From Levilactobacillus zymae DSM 19395 (GTDB taxonomy: Bacteria; Bacillota; Bacilli; Lactobacillales; Lactobacillaceae), in NCBI RefSeq assembly GCF_001434115.1, contig NZ_AZDW01000027.1, positions 1-59,331 on the forward strand: a stretch of 59,331 nucleotides of DNA, given 5' to 3'. The position numbers and the translations under genes are program-made. Below, piece after piece: positions 1-9,648 of this stretch. The notes under the pieces were generated by a model that made no database searches, was not told the origin of the DNA, and was given only the letters and a program-made list of their open reading frames with translations. Each line of letters opens with the position of its first letter. Within the stretch, counting starts at the first letter, position 1.

Positions 1-50
1 TTCTTATCATGAATCGTTGATTTAACAACATTTCCATTGACAAGACGTAG

Positions 51-92
51 AAAAATTAGCTCCGTAAAATCGGATTGATTTTACAGAGCTAA
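51..92 (-). terminator. intrinsic terminator after the KimA-type gene
   Basis: An inverted repeat (TTAGCTC, a mismatch, GTAAAATC and its complement) has a 5-nt loop and is followed on the minus strand by a T run. It lies 25 bp past the stop codon of the transporter gene. Confidence 0.8.
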
Positions 93-116
93 TCTTAGGC
101 TATTTCAGTTTAAAGT

Positions 117-1952
117 TTATTTTTTCAAATGATAGTTATACGTGGACACGATGATATTTTCCCGAGAATTTAGAATCGTCCGTAGGCGTAACGCCGTCTG
201 GTTATGCAGAATATTCTGCCAAGGGTGCCGGGGAACGAACTGGGGAACCAGTACCGTCGTGGTAAAGTTCCGTTCCGTCGCCCGCTTGGCAATCACGTCG
301 CAGAACCGTAGCGTCGGTGTCGCAATGGAGCGGTACGAGGAATGGATATCGACGAACCGAATATCCGGAAATTCTTCCTTAAATTCCAAGGCCGTCTTGT
401 GTTCCTTCTTCGGGTTTTCATCAAACGACACGTGCATGGCGATGACGTAATCCCCAATCGACCGGGCATAGTTGATCGCCCCACTGGTCACCCGGGTGAT
501 GTTGCTGACTAACACGATCACGGTCGCCCCATCGTATTGGTGGCTCTCCGTCTTGGCGTTAGCCGCCACCCGTAGCTGCCGAGCCACGTTCAGGTAGTGT
601 TGGTGAATCCGGTAGAACATCATCAATAACAGCGGCATGATGATCAGGTACGGCCAAACGTTACCGAACCGCAGGACCAGCAAGATGGACACTAGCCCAA
701 CCGAAATCAAGGCCCCGAGCAGGTTGATGGCCGCCTTACCCAGCCACCAACCTTCCCGCGTCCGGAACCAATGAATAATCATCCCGGATTGCGACAAGGT
801 AAACGGCACAAACACCCCAATCGCATACAGCGGAATCAAGAGCGTGGTTTGCCCGTGGAAAATGAAGATCAAGACAATGGCCCCGACCGCTAACGAGATG
901 ATCCCGTTAGAGTAACCCAACCGGTCCCCCCGGTCGAGGTAGGCGTGCGGTAAGAACTTATCCTTGGCCAAATTGTAAGCCAGGATGGGGAAGGCCGAGA
1001 ACCCAGTATTCGCCGCCACGGCTAAAATCAACGCCGTCGACAGTTGCAACAGGTAGTACAGGACACCGTGGCCAAAGACGCCACCGGCAATCTGAGACAA
1101 TACCGTTTGACCAGACTGTGGCCGAATGCCCATGTAGTAACTCAAGTAGGTAATCCCGGAGAAGAAGATTGCCAGGATCAGTGCCATGATCGCCAGGGTC
1201 GCCGCCGCGTTGTGCCGCTTGGGCTCCTTAAAGTTTGGCACCGCGTTACTGATGGCTTCCACCCCAGTCAGCGATGATGACCCGGAGGAGAAGGCCCGCA
1301 GGAACAGTAATAATGTCATTCCCTGGACGGGTGCCCCGACTGCCGCCGAAGCGTGATAGGTCACGTTTCCCGACACGATGTTATAGAATCCTACGCCAAT
1401 CATGACCAAAATCATCAGGATGAAGAAGTAGACCGGCACGGTGAGAAAAGCGGCCGATTCACGCATCCCCCGTAAATTCAATAACATAATTCCAATCACA
1501 ATTAAAACCGAGATCAGAACCGAATAAGGATACAACGCCGGAATCGCCGACGTAATCGCTTCGGTCCCGGAAGTCGTCGATACGGCCACGGTCAGCATGT
1601 AATCTACCAGTAGTGAGCCCCCGGCGACCAACCCAGCCGATTGCCCCCAGTTGGTGCTGGCGACCGCGTAGGCCCCCCCACCGGACGGGTAAGCATGAAT
1701 AATTTGCTGGTAAGAAAGCGTGATCGCAAATAACAGGATTAAAACCAAAGCAGCAACCCATAATTGATACATCAGGGCTGCGGCGGATAAGGTAATTAAG
1801 ACTGTGGTAATTTGCTCAGTACCATAAGCCACGGAGGATAAGGCATCAGAGGATAATAACGCTAAGGCTTTGAACTTAGTGAGCGACTGACCGCCTTCGT
1901 CCATGGTCTTGAGGGGTTTTCCAATCAAAACCCGCTTTAAATAATGCCACAT
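117..1952 (-). CDS. kimA: KimA-type potassium importer (APC superfamily)
   Basis: A 611-residue polytopic membrane protein. About 12 hydrophobic segments fill residues 25-455, followed by a soluble C-terminal domain of about 150 residues. The N-terminal GKPLK, the block SSDALSSVAYGTEQI (residues 34-48), the later FSSGSSSLTGVEAISNAVP-type segment and the C-terminal VPQF...ILHNQ...YHLKK pattern match what I recall of Bacillus subtilis KimA (YdaO) rather than amino-acid permeases. KimA is a high-affinity K+ importer of the KUP/APC type whose cytosolic domain binds c-di-AMP. The start is ATG after GGAGATAAGGAG. It is a single gene with its own promoter and terminator. In Bacillus a c-di-AMP riboswitch precedes it; I see none here. 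A general amino-acid permease is the alternative. Confidence 0.8.
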   Translation of the reverse strand: MWHYLKRVLIGKPLKTMDEGGQSLTKFKALALLSSDALSSVAYGTEQITTVLITLSAAALMYQLWVAALVLILLFAITLSYQQIIHAYPSGGGAYAVASTNWGQSAGLVAGGSLLVDYMLTVAVSTTSGTEAITSAIPALYPYSVLISVLIVIGIMLLNLRGMRESAAFLTVPVYFFILMILVMIGVGFYNIVSGNVTYHASAAVGAPVQGMTLLLFLRAFSSGSSSLTGVEAISNAVPNFKEPKRHNAAATLAIMALILAIFFSGITYLSYYMGIRPQSGQTVLSQIAGGVFGHGVLYYLLQLSTALILAVAANTGFSAFPILAYNLAKDKFLPHAYLDRGDRLGYSNGIISLAVGAIVLIFIFHGQTTLLIPLYAIGVFVPFTLSQSGMIIHWFRTREGWWLGKAAINLLGALISVGLVSILLVLRFGNVWPYLIIMPLLLMMFYRIHQHYLNVARQLRVAANAKTESHQYDGATVIVLVSNITRVTSGAINYARSIGDYVIAMHVSFDENPKKEHKTALEFKEEFPDIRFVDIHSSYRSIATPTLRFCDVIAKRATERNFTTTVLVPQFVPRHPWQNILHNQTALRLRTILNSRENIIVSTYNYHLKK

Positions 1953-2064
1953 GACAATTTACTCCTTATCTCCACGAAAATAATAACTCGAAAATCCGGT
2001 CATTGGCCGGTTCAACTCCACTCGCTTTTGCGAATGCAAACGTCATTCTACTACTTCTAGCTCA

Positions 2065-2092
2065 ACATTACCACAATTCTTAGCGTAAGCAA
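2065..2092 (-). promoter_or_regulatory. putative promoter of the KimA-type gene
   Basis: On the minus strand TTGCTT (2087-2092) and TAATGT (2065-2070) are 16 bp apart, giving a leader of about 110 nt with two small hairpins (TTTGC/GCAAA and CCGG/CCGG). A cre-like 14-mer at 2129-2142 is too degenerate to call. Confidence 0.45.
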
Positions 2093-2174
2093 CCCGCAAT
2101 TTTTTTCGCCGTTAAAGTAGGTCGAAAATTAAAGCGTTCTCACAAAAATAATCGCCGCCAACGTCCGGTCCCGT

Positions 2175-2193
2175 AAGGATAATGATTATCCTT
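2175..2193. promoter_or_regulatory. 19-bp perfect palindrome resembling a Fur-family box
   Basis: AAGGATAA-TGA-TTATCCTT contains GATAAT-G-ATTATC, 13 of 15 positions of the Fur/PerR/Zur 7-1-7 consensus. It lies in the 433-bp space between the groEL terminator and the KimA-type promoter, about 85 bp upstream of that -35. The rest of this space holds no gene I can support. Confidence 0.4.
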
Positions 2194-2325
2194 CACCCCA
2201 AACTAGGGTCCGTTAAAATACTGTCATTTGCCAGTCTAAATGGCTATTCCCCGGCCGTCACGAGACCGAACTATCTGGGTATATAATCGTTTAAAATATC
2301 GGTAATTCCCGAATTTCTCACAACC

Positions 2326-2358
2326 AAAAAACACCCCCGTCTGTTTGGACGGGGGTGT
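2326..2358 (-). terminator. intrinsic terminator of groES-groEL
   Basis: An 11-bp GC-rich stem (ACACCCCCGTC and its complement) with a 6-nt loop is followed by a T run on the minus strand, 28 bp past the groEL stop. Confidence 0.92.
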
Positions 2359-2385
2359 TCTGATTGTTAACTTAAATTGAACGGC

Positions 2386-4020
<1,635 letters not shown>

Positions 4021-4076
4021 TCACCTCATACGAAATTTTTTTAAAAATGAGTTTTGGATCAATCGTGGGAAAGGGG

Positions 4077-4361
4077 TTAGTCGATAACCGCAACTAAGTC
4101 CTTTTCGTGTAAAACAAGGTAAGTCTTGTCTTGGTACTTCACTTCAGTACCGGAATACTTGTCAAACAAAACCTTGTCGCCAACCTTAACGCTTGGCGCA
4201 ACCTTTTCGCCATTGTCCAACACCCGGCCGTCGCCGACTGCAACAACGTTGGCCGTTTGAGGCTTTTCTTGGGCATTACTTGCTAATACAATGCCGCCAA
4301 CCGTTTCTTCTTGTTCTTGTGGTTGGTCTAAAATGACGCGGTCTCCTAATGGTTTTAACAC
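4077..4361 (-). CDS. groES: 10-kDa co-chaperonin GroES
   Basis: A 94-residue co-chaperonin that forms the heptameric lid on GroEL. The protein starts (M/V)LKPLGDRVI and carries the mobile-loop region EETVGGIVL near residues 18-26. The start is GTG at 4361, five bases after GGAGG with an ATTCA spacer. A longer reading upstream would run through the CIRCE operator, so I reject it. It opens the groES-groEL operon. Confidence 0.96.
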   Translation of the reverse strand: MLKPLGDRVILDQPQEQEETVGGIVLASNAQEKPQTANVVAVGDGRVLDNGEKVAPSVKVGDKVLFDKYSGTEVKYQDKTYLVLHEKDLVAVID

Positions 4362-4408
4362 TTGAATCCCTCCAATGAACTTACTAATCAACTTTAGTTT
4401 TAGCACTA

Positions 4409-4435
4409 TTAGCACTTGACTAACATAAGTGCTAA
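4409..4435. promoter_or_regulatory. CIRCE operator (HrcA site)
   Basis: TTAGCACTT-N9-AAGTGCTAA is a perfect inverted repeat differing from the canonical TTAGCACTC-N9-GAGTGCTAA only at the inner pair. An extra direct half-site TTAGCACTA abuts it at 4400-4408. It lies between the groES -10 and the start codon. Confidence 0.92.
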
Positions 4436-4446
4436 TCACAGTTTCT

Positions 4447-4475
4447 AATATATGATTTTTCCCTTTAAAAATCAA
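4447..4475 (-). promoter_or_regulatory. groES-groEL promoter
   Basis: TTGATT (4470-4475) and TATATT (4447-4452) are spaced by 17 bp on the minus strand. CIRCE begins about 11 bp downstream of the -10, so HrcA binding would block the start region. Confidence 0.75.
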
Positions 4476-4480
4476 GGAAT

Positions 4481-4507
4481 TTGGCAAACTTTCTTGGTGA
4501 GTGCTAA
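4481..4507. promoter_or_regulatory. second, imperfect CIRCE-like site
   Basis: TTGGCAAAC-N9-GAGTGCTAA has one perfect canonical arm (GAGTGCTAA, 4499-4507) and one arm matching 6 of 9. It sits just upstream of the groES -35, so two operators would flank the promoter. Confidence 0.6.
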
Positions 4508-4733
4508 TCTGCCCCCTATTCTACCTAAACTCCGGGAAGGGACGCACTTATTTTGTCTGGCGGGAAGAAAACTTAAGGTTTTGCTTAAAGTTACGGGGGA
4601 CTTTTTGGGGGAAATGATGGGAGACCTGAGAGTACTTGATTAAAATGAGTGACTGATGGTAGTTTTGCTTAAATTACCAAGATTATCCAGTATTTGGAAT
4701 TTCGCCCTTACATTGGCGCCATCTGCGGCCACC

Positions 4734-4854
4734 GAAACGTGCTTACCAGGGGCAACGGGTTCCGCTTAACCCCATTTCGGTAATTAGCCAAGCCCAGGCT
4801 AATCACCGAAATGACGTTAATGCTCACCCGCTGACCGCCCCTGGACGCACTCTT
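4734..4854 (-). repeat. rod-like structured intergenic element, copy 1
   Basis: A 121-bp imperfect palindrome lies between groES and the rex terminator. Nested pairs are GTGC 4739-4742/4847-4850, CCAGGGGC 4746-4753 with 4837-4844, CGGGT 4756-4760 with 4826-4830, GCTTAAC with GTTAA-T-GC, and an apical hairpin ATTTCGGT 4774-4781/4805-4812 plus ATTAGCC 4783-4789/4797-4803. The segments TTCCGCTTAACCCC and GTTAATGCTC are shared with copies near 30.0 and 51.9 kb. The minus sense is inferred because the copies follow minus-strand genes. The remainder of 4508-4733 holds nothing recognisable. Confidence 0.75.
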
Positions 4855-4858
4855 ATAC

Positions 4859-4888
4859 AAAAAAGCCGTAATCCTTTCAGACTACGAC
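4859..4888 (-). terminator. intrinsic terminator of rex
   Basis: GTCGTAGTC pairs with GATTACGGC, using G-U pairs, around a 6-nt loop, then a T6 run on the minus strand. It overlaps nothing and sits directly before the structured element. Confidence 0.85.
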
Positions 4889-4894
4889 TTTCGT

Positions 4895-5533
4895 TTAATC
4901 TTTGTGATTGTAATGTTCCAAGAAGTAAATCAATGTTTGTAATTCGTTGGTCAGATCCACGTTTTGGACCCGCACGCCCTTAGGCACCGTAATCCGTAGC
5001 GGCGTGAAGTTCAAGATTCCCTTGATGCCTCCCGCGACCGCTTCGTTGGTCACCTCTTGCGCCACGTCCGATGGGACCGTCAAGATGGCCACTTGAATCT
5101 GTTGTTCCTCCAGTTGCGTCCGTAAATCCGTCATCGGATAAATCGGCACGCCACTTTGAATCGTGTTGGCGATATCTTCATTAATATCAAACGCCGCACT
5201 GATCCGGACGTTACTGTCCTGGTGGAAATTAAAGTTTAACAACGCGTGACCCATGTTCCCGACCCCGATCAACGCCACGTTGGTCAACCGGTCCTGGTTT
5301 AAGATCTTGCGGAAAAACTTGATCAGGCTTTCAACGTCGTAGCCGTAGCCCCGCTTCCCTAAGGCCCCGAAGTAGGAAAAGTCCCGCCGGATGGTGGCTG
5401 AATCCACCTTCACGGCTTCGGAAAGTTCCGTCGAAGAGACCCGCGTTTTATCGGCGTCTAGTAAGATATTTAAGTAGCGATAGTAAATCGGCAGACGTTT
5501 AGCCGTCGCGCGTGGAATTTTTTGTTCTGTCAA
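4895..5533 (-). CDS. rex: redox-sensing repressor Rex
   Basis: A 212-residue DNA-binding repressor that senses the NADH/NAD+ ratio and controls fermentation genes. Residues 1-80 form a winged helix ([22 protein letters not shown] near 44-65). From residue 85 a Rossmann fold begins with the GxGxxG dinucleotide motif at G90-G92-G95, and a C-terminal domain-swap helix ends the protein. The start is ATG after AGGAGGTAAC. It is monocistronic with its own terminator. Several Rex-operator-like sequences lie upstream, so autoregulation is likely. Confidence 0.95.
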   Translation of the reverse strand: MTEQKIPRATAKRLPIYYRYLNILLDADKTRVSSTELSEAVKVDSATIRRDFSYFGALGKRGYGYDVESLIKFFRKILNQDRLTNVALIGVGNMGHALLNFNFHQDSNVRISAAFDINEDIANTIQSGVPIYPMTDLRTQLEEQQIQVAILTVPSDVAQEVTNEAVAGGIKGILNFTPLRITVPKGVRVQNVDLTNELQTLIYFLEHYNHKD

Positions 5534-5620
5534 AGCATGTTACCTCCTAATCAATTATTGCCGGTCATCGCTAAAACCATTTCAGTCCCGACGACTTTAT
5601 AGACTTAACTAATTCGACAA

Positions 5621-5742
5621 TTGTGAAATCTCATTTCCTATAGATTATAGCATATCAGCCATTCTTGTGAAAGAAATTGCAAATAATTATTGTAATTTTT
5701 CACAATCTGCACGAGTGAGCAGCGCTTTAAATTATTTCACAA
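5621..5742. promoter_or_regulatory. cluster of Rex-operator-like sites
   Basis: Compared with TTGTGAAWWWWTTCACAA, I see TTGTGAAATC at 5621 (left half only), an 18-mer at 5665-5682 (about 14/18), one at 5688-5705 (about 15/18) and one at 5725-5742 (about 15/18). They lie in the 368-bp divergent space between rex and the ABC-F gene, which holds no other feature I can support. Confidence 0.55.
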
Positions 5743-5901
5743 AGTACGGCAAAACGCAATTTTTTCTTTCATTACTTGTTGAGGGGCGCCATCACGGGAA
5801 AACTCAGGCAGTTTACCCCGACAATATTTCGGCTTAACTGCACAATATGCTAAAATGTAGAGTATTAATAACCGCAAACTGCGTAAAAGGAGGTTGGTTT
5901 T

Positions 5902-7854
5902 GTGATTCTCTTACAAGTCCAACAAGTGACCCGACGTTTCGGGGCCACCGTCCTCTTCCACGACGTCAACCTCGACGTTGCCGAACACGGACGGGTCGCC
6001 TTAGTCGGGCGCAACGGGGCTGGTAAATCCACCCTGATTAAAATGATTGCCGGGGAGACCACCCCCGACGAAGGCCAAATCACCCGCAAACGGGGACTGA
6101 CCGTGGGCTATCAAGCCCAGAACGCGGGCCTCAATTCCGATAAATCGGTTTGGGACGAAATGTTGACGGTGTTCGCCAAACAACGCGCCATGGAGCGCAA
6201 GATTCACGACCTGGAAGCCCAAATGAGTGACCCAGCCGTGATTGCCGACACCGAACAGTTCGACCAAATTACCAAAACCTACGATCAACTCCAACAGGAT
6301 TTTAGCGACCAAAACGGTTACGGTTACCAAGCCGAAATTCGTGGCGTGTTGCACGGGTTCGAATTTGGCGAAGAATTCTACGATAAACCCATCAGCGAAC
6401 TCTCCGGAGGACAACGGACCCAGCTGGCCTTAGCCAAGCGCCTGTTGGAAAAGCCCGACCTACTGATCTTGGACGAACCCACCAACCACCTGGACGTCGA
6501 GACGTTGACCTGGCTGGAAGGTTACCTCCAAGGTTACCCCGGCGCTTTGCTCGTGGTCTCCCATGACCGGTACTTCCTCGACCACGTGGCCACCGAAGTC
6601 TACGATATGGCCCGCGGCAGTCTCCACCATTACCCGGGAAATTATTCGCACTTCATCGACGAAAAGGCCCAACGTCTCCAACAGGAATGGAAGGAATACG
6701 ACAAGCAGCAGACCGAAATCTCGAAACTCGAAGACTTTGTCAACCGCAACATTGTCCGCGCCTCCACCACCAAGCGGGCTCAGGCACGCCGGAAACAATT
6801 GGAAAAGATGGACCGGTTGGACAAACCTGAAGGCGACGAAAAAGTCGCGCGTTTTACCTTCCGGCCCCACCGCCAAAGCGGTAACGTGGTCCTCGACGTG
6901 GTCAACGCCGCGGTCGGATACGACGGTCAGACCTTATGCTCGCCCATCAACCTCGACATCAAGAAACACCAGGCCATCGCCATCGTGGGGCCTAACGGGG
7001 TGGGTAAATCCACCCTACTTAAAACGATTCTCGGTAAGATTCCGGCACTCAAGGGTCAGATCATCTTCGGCACCGGCGTGGACACCGGTTACTACGACCA
7101 GGACCAGGCCAACCTGCACGACAAGAAGACCGTTCTACACGAACTTTGGGACGACCATCCCACAACACCCGAGGGCGATATCCGCTCAATTCTGGGTAGC
7201 TTCCTGTTTACCGGCGCCGACGTCGACAAGACCGTTCACAGCCTAAGTGGGGGCGAAAAAGCTCGGTTGCTTTTGACTAAGCTGGCCCTGCGTCACGACA
7301 ATTTCTTGATGCTCGACGAACCCACCAACCACTTGGACATCGACAGCCGCGAAGTCTTGGAAACGGCCTTAAACGAATTTGACGGCACTATTCTGTTCGT
7401 TTCCCACGACCGGTACTTCATCAACCAGGTGGCCAATCAGGTCATCGAGCTGAGTCCGGACGGGACCACCCGCTACCTCGGCAACTACGACTACTACGTG
7501 GATAAGAAGGCCGAACAGGACGCCTACGCGGCCAAGGAAGCCGCCGAGGCCGAAGCGGCGCACCCCACGGTCGCTGCACCCAAGCAAACGCAGGTCGACT
7601 ACCAACAACAAAAGGAACACCAAAAGGCCAAGCGGAAACTCTCCCGGCAGGTCGACGCCCTCGAGGCGCAGATGGCCAAGCTGGAAGCCCAAAAGGCCGA
7701 CATCGAAAAGACCATGAGTCAGCCCGACTACTTCAACGACGTCGAGAAACTGGGGGACCTTCAGCAGCAACTGGACGCCACCAACCAGGAACTCAACACC
7801 GTCGAAGACGACTGGACGACTAAGAGTTTAGAACTCGAAGAATTTACCGATTAA
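5902..7854 (+). CDS. ABC-F family ribosome-associated ATPase
   Basis: A 650-residue soluble protein with two fused ABC domains and no membrane segments, the ABC-F layout. These proteins act at the ribosomal E site as translation factors or, in some members, antibiotic protection factors. Walker A motifs are GRNGAGKST (36-44) and GPNGVGKST (about 363). Signatures are LSGGQ and LSGGE, and both Walker B motifs read LDEPTNHLD. An inter-domain linker is rich in charged residues, and residues 570-645 form a coiled coil after an Ala/Glu-rich stretch. The start is GTG after AAAGGAGG. The layout is like YdiF/Uup. It is monogenic with a terminator shared with tsaD on the other strand. Nothing points to resistance rather than housekeeping. 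Confidence 0.9.
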   Translation: MILLQVQQVTRRFGATVLFHDVNLDVAEHGRVALVGRNGAGKSTLIKMIAGETTPDEGQITRKRGLTVGYQAQNAGLNSDKSVWDEMLTVFAKQRAMERKIHDLEAQMSDPAVIADTEQFDQITKTYDQLQQDFSDQNGYGYQAEIRGVLHGFEFGEEFYDKPISELSGGQRTQLALAKRLLEKPDLLILDEPTNHLDVETLTWLEGYLQGYPGALLVVSHDRYFLDHVATEVYDMARGSLHHYPGNYSHFIDEKAQRLQQEWKEYDKQQTEISKLEDFVNRNIVRASTTKRAQARRKQLEKMDRLDKPEGDEKVARFTFRPHRQSGNVVLDVVNAAVGYDGQTLCSPINLDIKKHQAIAIVGPNGVGKSTLLKTILGKIPALKGQIIFGTGVDTGYYDQDQANLHDKKTVLHELWDDHPTTPEGDIRSILGSFLFTGADVDKTVHSLSGGEKARLLLTKLALRHDNFLMLDEPTNHLDIDSREVLETALNEFDGTILFVSHDRYFINQVANQVIELSPDGTTRYLGNYDYYVDKKAEQDAYAAKEAAEAEAAHPTVAAPKQTQVDYQQQKEHQKAKRKLSRQVDALEAQMAKLEAQKADIEKTMSQPDYFNDVEKLGDLQQQLDATNQELNTVEDDWTTKSLELEEFTD

Positions 7855-7858
7855 CGTC

Positions 7859-7910
7859 AAAAAGGTCAGCCACTCCCGAGATAATTCTCGCGGGTGACTG
7901 ACCTTTTTTA
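7859..7910 (+). terminator. bidirectional terminator between the ABC-F gene and tsaD
   Basis: A long stem (GGTCAG-x-CACTCCCG paired with CGGGTGACTGACC) is flanked by A5 and T6 runs, so it can serve both converging genes. Confidence 0.88.
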
Positions 7911-7931
7911 AGGCTTGTTTTTAATTTAAGC

Positions 7932-8975
7932 TTACTTCGCCGCGTCCGCGACCCAGTCGAATTCCAGACTAGGGTCCGCATTCAACGTGGCATCCGCGAA
8001 GACGCCGTGCCGGTACGCCACGTTGGCGAAGGCCCCAATCATCGCGGCGTTATCGCCACACAACTTCAACGGTGCCTTGACCAGGTGCGTCCCGTTGACG
8101 GTCGCCAGGTCGTGGTCCAGCCGTTCCCGTAAGCCCAGGTTGGCGGCCACGCCACCGGCTAAGATCAGCTGGTGGACCGGGTAGTCCCGTAAGGCCCGCA
8201 AGGTCTTTTCTGCCAATACGTCGACCACGGCCTGCTGGAAGCTGGCCGCCAAGTCGTGCTTGTCGAGCGTTTCGCCAATCTGGTCGGCGTGGTGGGTGGT
8301 GTTGATGAAGGCACTCTTCAACCCACTAAAGCTAAAGTCGAAATTATCGTCCTTCTCCATCGCCCGCGGAAAGTGGAACGTATCGTGACCCTGATGGGCC
8401 CATTCGTCGACCGTCTTTCCCGCCGGATAGTTGACGCCCATTACCCGACCGACCTTATCGTAGGCTTCGCCAGCGGCATCGTCACGGGTCTCCCCGATGA
8501 TCTCAAATTGATTTTCGGCGGGCATGTAGACCAGTTCCGTGTGCCCCCCGGAAACCAAGAGCGCCATGGCCGGGAACTCGATGGGTTCCACGTAGCGGGC
8601 CGCATAGATGTGGCCGGCCATGTGGTTGACCGGGATCAACGGTAAATCGTGGGCAAAGGCCACCGTCTTTGCGGCGGTGACCCCGATAAGTAACGCCCCC
8701 ACCAGGCCAGGCCCGTACGTGACGGCCACGGCGTCGAGGTCGTCGTAGGACACAGCCGCTTCCTGCAGGGCGTCCTTGATGCACAGCGTGACCTCTTCAA
8801 TGTGGTGACGACTCGCGACTTCGGGTACCACGCCGCCAAACCGTTGGTGACTCTTGATCTGCGTTGCCACGATGTTGGACAAGATCTTGTGCCCGTCTTC
8901 GATAACGGCCACACTGGTTTCATCACAACTCGATTCGAACGCTAGAATTAAATTTCGCTTATCCGTTGGACTCAC
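7932..8975 (-). CDS. tsaD: tRNA t6A37 threonylcarbamoyltransferase TsaD
   Basis: A 347-residue ASKHA-fold enzyme. With TsaB and TsaE it transfers threonylcarbamoyl from TC-AMP to A37 of ANN-decoding tRNAs. The metal-binding H118-x-x-x-H122 lies in PVNHMAGH, and the N-terminal [11 protein letters not shown] phosphate loop and the LVSGGHTEL segment are present. tsaB and rimI lie upstream on the same strand, the usual neighbours. The start is uncertain: the GTG at 8975 directly abuts an AAGGAG sequence, closer than normal, and no other canonical start is nearby. A terminator-like hairpin separates it from rimI. Confidence 0.96.
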   Translation of the reverse strand: MSPTDKRNLILAFESSCDETSVAVIEDGHKILSNIVATQIKSHQRFGGVVPEVASRHHIEEVTLCIKDALQEAAVSYDDLDAVAVTYGPGLVGALLIGVTAAKTVAFAHDLPLIPVNHMAGHIYAARYVEPIEFPAMALLVSGGHTELVYMPAENQFEIIGETRDDAAGEAYDKVGRVMGVNYPAGKTVDEWAHQGHDTFHFPRAMEKDDNFDFSFSGLKSAFINTTHHADQIGETLDKHDLAASFQQAVVDVLAEKTLRALRDYPVHQLILAGGVAANLGLRERLDHDLATVNGTHLVKAPLKLCGDNAAMIGAFANVAYRHGVFADATLNADPSLEFDWVADAAK

Positions 8976-8993
8976 TCCTTCTAATTTTCCCCG

Positions 8994-9022
8994 GAAAAAA
9001 CGCGCGGACGCTGCCGCGCGTT
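8994..9022 (-). terminator. terminator-like hairpin between rimI and tsaD
   Basis: AACGCGCGG pairs with CCGCGCGTT around a 6-nt loop and is followed by T6 on the minus strand. It separates rimI from tsaD, so tsaD depends on readthrough or a promoter I could not identify. Confidence 0.75.
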
Positions 9023-9027
9023 GCTAG

Positions 9028-9648
9028 TTAATTATGGGCTTGTGCTTCTTGCGTTTCTTGGGTCTCCGCTGACGCTGAGGCGGTCTGCAGGTTTAAGACC
9101 ATATCGGCCGCATCTTCGTGGTCCCCAAAGTAGTACCCGCGCTTGACGCCCGTTTGTTGAAAATCAAGGTCCTTGTACAGGTGCTGGGCCTGTTGATTAG
9201 AGACCCGCACTTCCAGACTAACCGTCTTGTAATTCAACTGTTGGGCTTTCTTGATCATGATATTGAGCAGAAAACGCCCTAAACCCCGGTCTTGATAATC
9301 CGGTAACACGGCGATGTTGGTGATATGAGCATCGCGGGTCCGTTCGTCAAAGGTACTGCCAATGAAGGCCAGCAGCCGGTCGTTCTTGCGAATAACCAGG
9401 TACAGCCGGTCCTTCTCACGGCGCAATTCGTTCGCAAAGGCCGTTGAATCCCACGGAGCCTTGCCCGCGTAAACGGCCCGTTCAATTTCGATCATTTCCG
9501 GAATGTCGGTAAACAAAGCCTTGGCCACAAAGTACGAGACGTCGTTAATCTTGACCTGGTGATTCTTGACCCCCAGGGCCTCTTCGCGGACCAATTCCCG
9601 CCGGCTACCAAAAACGTTTTTATACCAAATTTTAAATTTTTTCAACAT
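9028..9648 (-). CDS. rimI: ribosomal protein bS18 alanine N-acetyltransferase RimI
   Basis: A 206-residue GNAT acetyltransferase. The acetyl-CoA loop is QDRGLG (119-124), preceded by the beta-4 segment ITNIAVLPDY. RimI acetylates the N-terminal alanine of S18. At 206 residues it exceeds the usual 150: about 40 basic residues precede the GNAT core and a polar Glu/Gln/Ala tail of about 15 follows. Its ATG overlaps the end of tsaB by 17 bp, indicating translational coupling in tsaB-rimI-tsaD. Confidence 0.88.
   Translation of the reverse strand: MLKKFKIWYKNVFGSRRELVREEALGVKNHQVKINDVSYFVAKALFTDIPEMIEIERAVYAGKAPWDSTAFANELRREKDRLYLVIRKNDRLLAFIGSTFDERTRDAHITNIAVLPDYQDRGLGRFLLNIMIKKAQQLNYKTVSLEVRVSNQQAQHLYKDLDFQQTGVKRGYYFGDHEDAADMVLNLQTASASAETQETQEAQAHN

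Noticed and set aside
2129-2142. cre-like 14-mer upstream of the KimA-type promoter
   Set aside because: A 13/14 match to a very degenerate consensus, well upstream of the -35; expected several times by chance.
1953-2330. Possible ydaO-type c-di-AMP riboswitch before the KimA-type gene
   Set aside because: I looked for the conserved pseudo-symmetric segments and did not find them; the transcribed leader is only about 110 nt.
4452-4643. 63-residue plus-strand ORF opposite the groES promoter
   Set aside because: It lies across the promoter and second CIRCE, has no ribosome binding site and no family resemblance.
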